DNA of 64,000 bases from JACMQX01 sp040385105 (GTDB lineage Bacteria; Pseudomonadota; Gammaproteobacteria; Burkholderiales; Burkholderiaceae_C), in NCBI GenBank assembly GCA_040385105.1, contig JAZKHY010000004.1, positions 186,001-250,000 of the forward strand, given 5' to 3'. The notes under the pieces were generated by a model. That model saw only the letters and a list, made by a program, of their open reading frames with translations. It ran no database searches and was not told the origin of the DNA. This document shows positions 34,893-44,601 of this stretch, piece by piece. Made by a program: the position numbers and the translations under genes. How positions within the stretch are numbered: position 1 is the first letter of the stretch; every line of letters begins with the position of its first letter.

Positions 34893-35462
34893 TGAGGGCA
34901 GGCGCGGGCAACCGCTACGACCGGCAGGAGCGGGCAGGCGCCTTCGGCGACCTGTGCACCTTGATCCCGCTCATCGTGGCCTACGTCGGCGTCCTGAAAA
35001 TAGGCCCGTCCGGCAGTCTGTTGGCGTTTGGCGTTTCGATGCTGGTTTGCGGGCTGTACTACAAGACACCGTTTCCGGTCCAGCCCATGAAGGCCATGGG
35101 CGCGGTCGCGTCCATCCAGGCACGATCTCTTCGTGGGCGTGGTGCTGCTCGCATTGCCCCAGATTCCGTTGACGCTGGGCAATTCTGTCATTGCCACCAC
35201 GCGCGAGAACAACCTCCTCTTTCCCGGGCGGCCCGTGACCGAGGGGCGGGTTGCAGTGTCGACCGGCGTCATGCCCGACAGCCGCAGCCAACGGGTCATT
35301 GCTCTGGAATGCGCCGCGCTATCCACGTGGAACGTCGCGCCAGGCTTTGCTGTGGGGCTGCTGCTGCACCACCGGCCAAGCGCGGCGCTCTTCACCTATG
35401 AAGCAGGCCGGGCGTCGACTCCACGCCGTGGGCCAGCGTCAGGCAGCGCGCCTGCACGATGA
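34892..35462 (+). pseudogene. Broken molybdate/sulfate-type transporter (MOT1-like)
   Basis: The first frame from the ATG at 34892 reads AGAFGDLCTLIPLIVAYVGV, then TPFPVQPMKAMGAVASIQ. After about 35120 the match continues in another frame: LFVGVVLLALPQIPLTLGNS, ENNLLFPGRPVTEGRVAVST, then WNVAPGFAVGLLLHH. The N-terminal, second and final parts of the family are recognisable, but the roughly 250 residues between them are absent, so there is an internal deletion plus a frameshift near 35125. It lies in the same operon direction as the methyltransferase. Confidence 0.75.
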
Positions 35463-35799
35463 GTTCCATCACCTCTGGCGGAACGGGCATGGGCTTGAAC
35501 GCACTGACGGTGGCGCGGCCGATATTGCCGGCGGGCAGCCTGTCCAGCAGATGCCCTACCGGCACCAGCGCCAAGCGCACGAGTTGGCCGACGGCCTCGG
35601 CCCAGTCCCGGGTGCGCACCGCAAAGCCGAGCATCGTGCTGTGCACCTGCAAATGCAGGGACAGGTCGTTCTGCCCGACCACATGTGCCGCCGCGAGCCG
35701 AAGCCATTGCTGCTCGACCGATGGCCTGCAATCGTCCCTGAAGTCCTGCAGAAGTCGGTTGACGATCAGGCGTTGGGAGCGCTTCGATTGGATGTTCAT
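35392..35799 (-). CDS. DUF3703-family protein
   Basis: A 135-residue soluble protein starting MNIQSKRSQRLIVNRLLQDF at 35799, with AAAGGA upstream. The family pattern is seen in HVVGQNDLSLHLQVHSTMLG, RTRDWAEAVGQLVRLAL, and GNIGRATVSAFKPMPVPPEV. DUF3703 genes often lie in metal-resistance clusters; their role is unknown. Three histidines in the first helix pair could bind a metal (inference). It is convergent with, and slightly overlaps, the broken transporter. Confidence 0.8.
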   Translation of the reverse strand: MNIQSKRSQRLIVNRLLQDFRDDCRPSVEQQWLRLAAAHVVGQNDLSLHLQVHSTMLGFAVRTRDWAEAVGQLVRLALVPVGHLLDRLPAGNIGRATVSAFKPMPVPPEVMELIVQARCLTLAHGVESTPGLLHR

Positions 35800-35970
35800 T
35801 GCATTGGTCCTTTGAGAATTGATGTAAATCTGCACAGCAGAACATTGGAAGAACATATTTGAAAGCTTGAAGTAACTTCAATGTCAATGGTGCTGGCAAA
35901 AATATCTCAGAAAAGGCTTGTGCCGGTGCGGCAGCGACAATCCGTTACTGACACTGGACCCGGAGAAACC

Positions 35971-36948
35971 GTGAACATGCAGCACATCAGGGACTCTCTG
36001 GAGACCCGGCAGATTGCCATCTACCTGTGTACCGTCACAGCGGCTGTGGCTGCGGGCCTGCTGATTGCCGGCACCACGGCACTGGAGGCCGCTGTCAACC
36101 CGGCCCTGGCGCTGATGCTGTTCATCACTTTCCTCCAGGTGCCCATGGCCGAGCTCAGGCAGGCCTTTGGGCAGGTGCGGTTTCTCCTGGCGCTTCTGGC
36201 TGCCAATTTCGCGGTCATTCCGCTTCTGGTGGCAGTGCTCCTGATGTTTCTGCCTGCTGATCCGATGTTGCGGCTGGGCGTGCTGCTTGTGCTGCTGACG
36301 CCGTGCATTGACTACGTTGTCACCTTCGCCCACCTGGGCAAAGCAGATGCGCGCCTGCTGCTGGCATCCACTCCGATACTGCTGATCGCTCAGATGCTGC
36401 TGTTGCCGGGCTATCTCGGCCTGTTCCTGGGTGCAGACGCCGCACGGCTCGTCCACCTGGGGCCTTTCGTCCACGCCTTCCTGTGGCTCATCGCGGTTCC
36501 GCTGGTGCTTGCGGCCATTGCGCAGCTATGCGCCGCGCGCAGTCCGGCGGCTTCACGGGTGGCAACCGTGCTGGGTCTCCTGCCCGTGCCGGCAACCGCA
36601 CTGGTGCTGTTTGTGGTCGTCGCGGCTGTGGTGCCACAGCTCGGGCCGGCCACCGATGCTGTCTTGCGTGTGGTGCCGGTGTACGTGGCGTTCGCCATAG
36701 CGGCCCCGCTGCTCGGCTGGCTCGTCTCGCGCCTGTTCCGCCTTCCGGCCGCTGCCGGCCGGTCCGTCGCCTTCAGCACCGGTACACGCAATTCGCTCGT
36801 CGTGCTTCCGCTGGCACTGGCCGTGCCGGGTGCGGTGCCTGTGTTGCCTGCGATCATCGTTGCGCAGACGCTGGTGGAACTGCTGAGCGAGTTGGTCTAT
36901 GTACGCATCATCAAAAGCTGGGGACGCGAATACGCCGGTCGCGTTTAA
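35971..36948 (+). CDS. ACR3/BASS-family transporter (possible arsenite exporter)
   Basis: A 325-residue membrane protein with about ten helices. The GTG at 35971 sits five bases after GGAG; an ATG at 35977 is the alternative. Conserved segments include LTPCIDYVVTFAHLGKADAR and FSTGTRNSLVVLPLALAVPG, which place it in the bile-acid:sodium symporter superfamily near arsenic-resistance members. The ACR3 cysteine motif is partly recognisable (TPCIDYV). No arsR or arsC gene is nearby, so arsenite export is only a guess. Confidence 0.72.
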   Translation: MNMQHIRDSLETRQIAIYLCTVTAAVAAGLLIAGTTALEAAVNPALALMLFITFLQVPMAELRQAFGQVRFLLALLAANFAVIPLLVAVLLMFLPADPMLRLGVLLVLLTPCIDYVVTFAHLGKADARLLLASTPILLIAQMLLLPGYLGLFLGADAARLVHLGPFVHAFLWLIAVPLVLAAIAQLCAARSPAASRVATVLGLLPVPATALVLFVVVAAVVPQLGPATDAVLRVVPVYVAFAIAAPLLGWLVSRLFRLPAAAGRSVAFSTGTRNSLVVLPLALAVPGAVPVLPAIIVAQTLVELLSELVYVRIIKSWGREYAGRV

Positions 36949-37059
36949 CCGCTGCAGTTGCGTGCGCGGGCCGGCGCCGTATTTCCCCGGCCCAGATCCG
37001 TGAGGATGGTGCACCGGGGCGCGGGGCCGCCGATGCACTGGTCGCCGCTCAGGCCTCGA

Positions 37060-37430
37060 TCATCTCAATCGAATACTGGGCAAACTGGTCGGGCGTACTC
37101 GGCAGGTGCTGCGACATGAAGAGTGTATGCGCCCCACCGGTGTCCGCGCATGTGTGTCAACCCAAAATAGAAATGTCCCCTTGGGGCTGAGTTGGGGTAC
37201 GCTGGCAGCTGTATTGAACTGGTCAGCATGCAGCAGAATGAGCCGTGCGGTGCCAGGCCGGGCTTCACGGCGCGCGGCGGCCGCGAACGCATCGCGGATC
37301 CACGCGAGGTTGCGCCGCACCGTTCGGAGGTCGGTGTGTTCGCCCTCGTGCCGCAGGAACTTTTCCCAGGCTGTTCATTCGTCCACGCCCTGAACCAGGG
37401 CCCGCATAAAGGCGAAATGGCCCCGGTGAA
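37060..37430 (-). pseudogene. Frameshifted fragment of a recombinase-like gene
   Basis: On the minus strand one frame reads HRGHFAFMRALVQGVDE followed by a stop and then, still in frame, WEKFLRHEGEHTDLRTVRRN and LAWIRDAFAAAARREARPG. This resembles, from memory, the N-terminal helical region of a family of site-specific integrases in Burkholderiales accessory DNA. No catalytic domain remains. A stop at the fused residue and an abrupt change at about 37180 show that it is broken. Confidence 0.4.
37153..37180 (+). repeat. Possible IS terminal repeat remnant
   Basis: The segment GTGTCAACCCAAAATAGAAA followed by TGTCCCC resembles the ends of IS21-type elements. The recombinase similarity stops right at its edge. 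No transposase or second end is present, so this is only a suggestion. Confidence 0.3.
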
Positions 37431-37801
37431 GTTTCCTGGACGGAATGGCCGTCACCGCTAGTTTCGCGAACGGGTATCGTCATGGTGCGGCTGGGCGTAG
37501 TACGTCTCCAGAATTTCCACCAGGGCTGCTGCGTCGCGAGTAACGCTGTTTTGACAGGCGCCGCAGAAGTGGCGTCTTTGACGCGTTGGCGCTGGCGCAT
37601 CTCCACTTCACAGTCGTGCGCGATGCCAAACGCATCGCGCTCACCGCGATCCGCCCTCCCCCGCCATTCCCGGGTGACCCGCTCTAGGTCTTCGTCGCTG
37701 AAGTTGCCGAAATCGTCGAAGGGCTCCAGCTGGCTGGCGAGGTCCTCGCCGGTCAGCGACGAACGAAAGCTGTTTGACGTGCGGGGTGCCTTAGGCGTCA
37801 T
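37265..37801 (-). CDS. Unknown frame, probably decayed
   Basis: From an ATG at 37801 the frame begins MTPKAPRTSNSFRSSLTGED, continues with an acidic stretch (FDDFGNFSDEDLERVTREWR) and reaches PWWKFWRR near residue 93. The first ~95 residues look like a real small acidic protein; the remaining ~85 are Arg/Pro/Gly-rich and coincide with the recombinase fragment in another frame. A natural stop has probably been lost. Proteins ending in WWKFW-like motifs occur on mobile elements, but I do not recognise the family. Confidence 0.35.
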   Translation of the reverse strand: MTPKAPRTSNSFRSSLTGEDLASQLEPFDDFGNFSDEDLERVTREWRGRADRGERDAFGIAHDCEVEMRQRQRVKDATSAAPVKTALLATQQPWWKFWRRTTPSRTMTIPVRETSGDGHSVQETSPGPFRLYAGPGSGRGRMNSLGKVPAARGRTHRPPNGAAQPRVDPRCVRGRRAP

Positions 37802-38034
37802 GGTGCCGTCCACGCAGGATTCAGAAATTCTTGGGTAGCGCTCTTGCACTTGATCCAAGGCCCGGACGGATGGCCTGATCCGTCCCACGCCGCCACAGCG
37901 TGCTCGGCGTCTACCACCTTCTCTGAGCAACATCGCCGGTCGTGAGTCTCACCCCTGACATCAACCTCAATGGCGCATGTGAAGACGTAACGCTGCAGCC
38001 TGCACACCTTGCCATTGAGGATTCGAATGTGATT

Positions 38035-38056
38035 TTGACAATTTACCTTGTGTCAA
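38035..38056. promoter_or_regulatory. Inverted repeat overlapping an orphan promoter-like sequence
   Basis: TTGACA (38035-38040) and TGTCAA (38051-38056) are inverse copies, and TTGACA is followed after 16 bases by TAATTT. It looks like a sigma-70 promoter with an overlapping operator directed rightward, yet the next gene (copZ) is on the opposite strand. Possibly the promoter of a deleted gene. Confidence 0.35.
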
Positions 38057-38161
38057 TAATTTGGCAGTCCTCTTACGACATTGCGCGCACGGCATGCATG
38101 CAAAGTGTTGATCGCGCGTCCTCGAACTCGGCGCGTGCGACACTGCCCATATGCGCGATCC

Positions 38162-38353
38162 TCAGGATGGCGGGTAGCCGGCTTCGGTGAGCGCCTCGAC
38201 AAAGTCGTTGCGATCTTCGTTGGAGGAGATCTTCACCAGCTTTGTGTTCAGGTCGACCTCTACCTTGGCGGCCGAGTCGACGAGCTTGCAGGTTTGCGCC
38301 ACAGTGCTGGCACAGTGACCGCAGCTCATGTCCGGGAGGTTCAGTTCAATCAT
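38162..38353 (-). CDS. copZ: Copper chaperone, HMA domain
   Basis: A 63-residue single-domain protein with the ligand motif MSCGHC (C11, C14) near the N-terminus and the beta-alpha-beta-beta-alpha-beta pattern of Atx1/CopZ. It binds Cu(I) and delivers it to CopA or CueR. It is divergent from copA; the 167-base gap contains two mirrored CueR-type promoters, one for each gene. Confidence 0.9.
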   Translation of the reverse strand: MIELNLPDMSCGHCASTVAQTCKLVDSAAKVEVDLNTKLVKISSNEDRNDFVEALTEAGYPPS

Positions 38354-38385
38354 GGGTTTTCCTTAAATAGTTGGATGAAGCGAGA

Positions 38386-38416
38386 ATCTTCAAGCTTGCC
38401 ACCGTGGCAGAGTCAA
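38386..38416 (-). promoter_or_regulatory. CueR-type promoter of copZ
   Basis: On the minus strand TTGACT (38416-38411), a 19-base spacer containing GCCACGGTGGCAAGCTT, and GAAGAT (38391-38386). The overlong spacer with a dyad is the MerR/CueR arrangement. Its right half and -10 (GGCAAGCTTGAAGAT) are identical to the copA promoter. Confidence 0.8.
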
Positions 38417-38452
38417 TCGGTTACCGGACGCACCCCTACTTGCAGAATGGAC

Positions 38453-38483
38453 TTGACCTTGACACGATGGCAAGCTTGAAGAT
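38453..38483 (+). promoter_or_regulatory. CueR-type promoter of copA
   Basis: TTGACC (38453-38458), a 19-base spacer containing ACCTTG...GGCAAGCTT, and GAAGAT (38478-38483). The dyad resembles known CueR operators. It lies 38 bases before the copA start. CueR is encoded directly after copA. Confidence 0.85.
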
Positions 38484-38520
38484 TCCTGCATCGCCTGGCG
38501 TTCAGGCGCAAGGAGCAGAG

Positions 38521-40964
<2,444 letters not shown>

Positions 40965-40968
<4 letters not shown>

Positions 40969-41444
40969 AAACGATCAGCAATGGCATGAACATCGGGGAG
41001 GCTGCCGGGAAGGCGGGCGTCACGCCCAAGATGGTGCGCCATTACGAGTCGCTGGGTCTGTTGCCCAAGGTCCATCGCACCGAGTCTGGCTACCGCGTCT
41101 ATGGCGAGTCGGAGATTCACACGCTGCGCTTCATCAAGCGCTCACGCGACCTGGGCTTTTCGATCCCCGAGATCAGCGATCTGGTGAAGCTCTGGCAGGA
41201 CCGCAGGCGGCCAAGCGCAAGCGTGAAGAAGGTGGCAACCGCGCACCTGGCGGAGCTTGATCGCAAGATCGAAGAGATGGAGTTCATGCGCAAGACCCTG
41301 GGGCATCTGATCCACTGCTGCCAGGGCGATGACCGCCCGGACTGTCCGATCCTTGGCGACCTTGAGAGCTTCGTCGCCCCCATCCCGGCGAATTCGAAGT
41401 TGAAGCCTCGGGCACTGAATGCCCCCGCGGAGCGAACAGGGTGA
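40965..41444 (+). CDS. cueR: Copper-responsive MerR-family regulator
   Basis: A 159-residue regulator: winged helix with TPKMVRHYESLGLL, a dimerising coiled coil (LAELDRKIEEMEFMRKTLGH) and a metal-binding loop with C119 and C127 (CQGDDRPDC), the eight-residue spacing of CueR. A C118 precedes the first ligand. A tail of about 30 residues after the loop is longer than in E. coli CueR. It activates the copA and copZ promoters when Cu(I) is bound. Confidence 0.93.
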
Positions 41445-41453
41445 AGGGGATCG

Positions 41454-42854
41454 CTAAGACGCCTTCGGACGCAGCAGGGCATACAGGGCCAGGATTCCCG
41501 CCAGGAGCCCGCCGGCCAATGCAGGGGCGTGCCAGTCGCTGCTGTACACCCGCAGGCCAACCAACACGACGCATGTGACGGTTCCCGCAGCTGGCACCCA
41601 GCGTGGAATTTCAAAGCGGCCCGCCGGCTCACCCGGACGCCCCTTCAGGATGAACAATGCTCCGTTCACGACGGCAAAGACGGCCAGCAGCAGCAGCAGC
41701 ACGGAGGCCGAGGCCAGGTTGGCGATGCTTCCGAACATTCCCAGCGGCAGCAGCAGCGCCAGCAGCATGATGGCTGCCAGGTGCGGGGTGCGCGTGCGCT
41801 GATGCACATTGCCCAGCGCCTGGGGCAAAAGCCCCTGCCGGGCCATGCCATAGACCAGGCGGGAACTGGTGATGTAGTTGACCAGCGCCGTGTTGGCGAC
41901 TGCGAACAACGTCACCACCGTGAAGACCCAGGGCGCAATGGCCGGCGCGGCACGCGCGATCACCTCGGTCAGAGGCCCGGGAGCTTGCGCCAGTTCGCGC
42001 CAGGGCACAACGGAAACAGCCGAGACGGCCACTGCAACATAGATCAGCGCGCCGATGACCATCGCAGACACCAGCGCAATGGGAATGGTGCGCTGAGGGT
42101 CACGGCACTCTTCAGCAACGTTCAGCGTGTCTTCGAACCCGATAAACGCGAAGAATGTCAGCACTGCGCCCTGCATCACGAGCAGGACGGTTGCGTCGCC
42201 GTCAGGCAGATCAGGAACCTCCAGCAGGTCGACCGATCCCCAGAACGGGATGCTCACCGCAATCACTAGCAGCAAGCCAGCGGCTTCTACCAGCGTGAAT
42301 GCCACATTGACCCACATCGATTCCTTGATGCCGCGCAGGACCAGGGCCGCCATCGCCAGAAGAAACCCCGCGCCGATTGCCCAGACGGGGAATGAAGCAG
42401 GACTCAGCAGCACGTTAAGGTTGCCCGCAAACACCTGCGACTGCGTAGCGACCGAAGCCAGGCCCGAACAAACGACTGCCAGGCCCACCACGAAGCTCAG
42501 CAGCGGCATCCCATAGGCTTTCTGCGTCACGAATGCCGCCCCGCCCGCCCGGGGATAGCGTGAACCCAGCGATGCATACGACAACGCAGTCAGCAAGGCC
42601 GCGACCATGGCAACGACGAACGACGCCCATACTGCGTTCCCAACCTGGCCAGCCGCCTGGCCGATCAGTCCATAGATACCCGAACCCAGCATGCTGCCCA
42701 GCCCATACAGCGTCAGCTGGAATGGCCCGATTGAGCGTATCAGCGTTGAGCCTGGTGCAGCGGCTTCAGGACTGACATGATCCTTGGTCAAGAAGATTGG
42801 CCTATTGCACGAGGTTCGATTGGGCGGGGTGAAAGGATTTGGAGCATTGCGCAT
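41454..42854 (-). CDS. APC-superfamily amino acid/amine permease
   Basis: A 466-residue inner-membrane transporter with about 12 helices, starting MRNAPNPFTPPNRTSCNRPI at 42854; the open frame continues 162 codons upstream, but that part is antisense to another gene and lacks family resemblance. The first helix contains LYGLGSMLGSGIYGLIGQAA, a consensus APC start, and TM6 contains FFAFIGFEDTLNVAEE, a hallmark of cationic amino acid and polyamine permeases. It ends 9 bases from cueR (convergent). Its substrate is unknown and it has no obvious metal link. Confidence 0.9.
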   Translation of the reverse strand: MRNAPNPFTPPNRTSCNRPIFLTKDHVSPEAAAPGSTLIRSIGPFQLTLYGLGSMLGSGIYGLIGQAAGQVGNAVWASFVVAMVAALLTALSYASLGSRYPRAGGAAFVTQKAYGMPLLSFVVGLAVVCSGLASVATQSQVFAGNLNVLLSPASFPVWAIGAGFLLAMAALVLRGIKESMWVNVAFTLVEAAGLLLVIAVSIPFWGSVDLLEVPDLPDGDATVLLVMQGAVLTFFAFIGFEDTLNVAEECRDPQRTIPIALVSAMVIGALIYVAVAVSAVSVVPWRELAQAPGPLTEVIARAAPAIAPWVFTVVTLFAVANTALVNYITSSRLVYGMARQGLLPQALGNVHQRTRTPHLAAIMLLALLLPLGMFGSIANLASASVLLLLLAVFAVVNGALFILKGRPGEPAGRFEIPRWVPAAGTVTCVVLVGLRVYSSDWHAPALAGGLLAGILALYALLRPKAS

Positions 42855-43036
42855 CGTAAGCCCCTGACCTGCGGAACTCACAAAACCGTTAATTTCACCA
42901 GACACATTGCTTACATCTGTATGTTCCCCAGCGAACCGACCAGCCCACCAACTTGCGGCACTGTAAGCAGCACGAATATCGTGGTCGTTGACATAGGTCA
43001 AATCGCATCTGCGGTTGACCCGTAACATGAATCGAA

Positions 43037-43462
43037 ATGAAGCTACTCTCCCAACCAAAAGCCAGCCGCACTGCCGCATCGCTGATGCTGGCCGTCTGGT
43101 TTTTTGTGCTGGGGGCAGGCTTCGCGAATGCATGCCTGCTGGAAGCTCCTGATCATGCAGAGCGCCAGGGTGGACAAAAATCTTCCCATGCGATCTCTCA
43201 CGTAACCAGCCATGCTGCGGCACCTGCGCACGACACCGAGCGAAGCTCCAAGGCGCCTTGCCTGAAAGCCTGCGACGAAGGATCGCAGGCCTTGCAAAGC
43301 AGCAATGGCATGGGCTCGGTCGACCCGGGTCCCCCGCCATTGGCTGGAGTCATCTGGACCCGGTTGGCGCCGCTGAACGCTCTCCCCGGGGGGGGCATCG
43401 GCGCTGAACCTCCACTGAGCGACCCACCCGAACGAATCATCTACATGCGGTGGACTCTCTAG
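43037..43462 (+). CDS. Exported Cys/His-containing protein, unknown
   Basis: A 141-residue frame starting MKLLSQPKASRTAASLMLAV, with a signal-like hydrophobic segment to FANAC. A His/Ser-rich stretch (SSHAISHVTSHAAAPAHDTE) and APCLKACDEGSQ follow; the end is SDPPERIIYMRWTL. The design, with signal, His region, Cys pair and a terminal ERxx motif, resembles CzcI-like proteins but homology is not certain. It precedes the DUF2933-ICMT-ATPase module by 208 bases. Confidence 0.65.
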   Translation: MKLLSQPKASRTAASLMLAVWFFVLGAGFANACLLEAPDHAERQGGQKSSHAISHVTSHAAAPAHDTERSSKAPCLKACDEGSQALQSSNGMGSVDPGPPPLAGVIWTRLAPLNALPGGGIGAEPPLSDPPERIIYMRWTL

Positions 43463-43669
43463 CCTCCTGATTGGGCAGCCGCACTTTCGTTGCGGCGTGT
43501 GGATTCGGCTTCCTCTGGCCGGGTCCGGTCCGCTTGGTCTCGCGCCTCGGTTTTTGCAACACTCAGGCACGAGTTACACGTGATACCTCATCTTTCCTTT
43601 TCCCCACGCATACAAGTACGCATGCCGCCCTCCGCCATCTTGGCGACCGCAAATTATTCGGAGAATCTA

Positions 43670-43954
43670 ATGACCGATCTTCATTCCCCGTCGCAGCAAG
43701 AAGCACCCGGCTTCTGGCGCTCGCGCTACGCTCTTGGGCTGATTGTGATGGGCGCCATCGCAGCTTACTTTCTGCTCAGCGAGCATCGCGCGCACTTCAT
43801 CGGCGCGCTACCCCTGCTATTGCTTCTCGCATGCCCGCTAATGCACGTGTTCATGCACAACGGGCACGGCTCCCACGGCGGCGCCCATGCCAAACACAGC
43901 GGTCATAAGGCTTCATCCACAGATTCGGCCCCACGATCGGGAGAGCAGCCATGA
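43670..43954 (+). CDS. DUF2933-family small membrane protein
   Basis: A 94-residue protein, ATG at 43670 after GGAG. A central hydrophobic pair (LGLIVMGAIAAYFLLSEHRA and IGALPLLLLLACPLMHVFMH) is followed by a His/Gly-rich tail (NGHGSHGGAHAKHSGH). The CPLMHVFMH...HG.H pattern is typical of DUF2933 proteins found beside copper genes. Its stop overlaps the next gene's start (ATGA). A Cu/Ag-binding accessory membrane protein is the likeliest role (inference). Confidence 0.82.
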   Translation: MTDLHSPSQQEAPGFWRSRYALGLIVMGAIAAYFLLSEHRAHFIGALPLLLLLACPLMHVFMHNGHGSHGGAHAKHSGHKASSTDSAPRSGEQP

Positions 43955-44601
43955 CCCACGACACTTCCGCCTACGGCCTCTGGACGCTGGTCATCCTGAA
44001 CTCGGCGATTTTTCTGATGTTCGCGTTCAGCTTCTTCAAGCCACAGACTGCGCGCGACTGGCGAACCTTCAGCGCTTTCGCTGCTTTCATCGTTGCTCTC
44101 TTCGTCGAGATGTACGGCTTCCCTCTCACGCTCTATGTCTTGTCCGGATGGCTGCAGACAAGGTACCCCGGCCTCGATCTGCTGTCGCACAACTCCGGTC
44201 ACCTGTGGTCAACCCTCCTCGGCGAAAAGGGCGACGCTCACTTCGGCCCGCTTCATATTGCCAGCTACGTGTTCCTGGGTTACGGCTTCTTTCTATTGTC
44301 CACCGCGTGGAACGTGCTGTACCAGGCGCAGCGGAACGGCACGCTGGCGACCACAGGCGCCTATTCCCGCATCCGCCATCCGCAGTACGTAGCTTTTGTC
44401 TTGATCCTGCTGGGCTTCCTGCTGCAATGGCCGACGCTGCTCACCCTGGCGATGTTTCCGGTCCTGCTGGTCATGTACGGACGGCTGGCAGTCACGGAAG
44501 AAAAGGAGATGCGAGAGCACTTCGGACCGGCCTTTGACGCCTACGCGGCGCGCACGCCGCGGTTCATTCCCTCCTTCGGGAAAAAAGAGGCTGCAGTATG
44601 A
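43951..44601 (+). CDS. ICMT-like (isoprenylcysteine methyltransferase family) membrane protein
   Basis: A 216-residue protein with five or six helices. The C-terminal part carries the family's SAM-binding core, GAYSRIRHPQYVAFVLILLG and RLAVTEEKEMREHFGPAFDA. True isoprenylated proteins are absent from bacteria, so the substrate is unknown; a lipid or a Cys-containing peptide are options. It is coupled by four-base overlaps to DUF2933 upstream and the P1B ATPase downstream, so the three proteins probably work together at the membrane. Confidence 0.85.
   Translation: MTHDTSAYGLWTLVILNSAIFLMFAFSFFKPQTARDWRTFSAFAAFIVALFVEMYGFPLTLYVLSGWLQTRYPGLDLLSHNSGHLWSTLLGEKGDAHFGPLHIASYVFLGYGFFLLSTAWNVLYQAQRNGTLATTGAYSRIRHPQYVAFVLILLGFLLQWPTLLTLAMFPVLLVMYGRLAVTEEKEMREHFGPAFDAYAARTPRFIPSFGKKEAAV

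Larger units (their letters stand above)
36949..38161. other. Decayed 1.2-kb stretch with recombinase and possible IS remnants
   Basis: No intact gene is certain here. Separate entries give the recombinase fragment, the possible IS end, the small unknown frame and an orphan promoter. Frames switch repeatedly on the minus strand, which indicates old, non-functional DNA. Confidence 0.6.
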
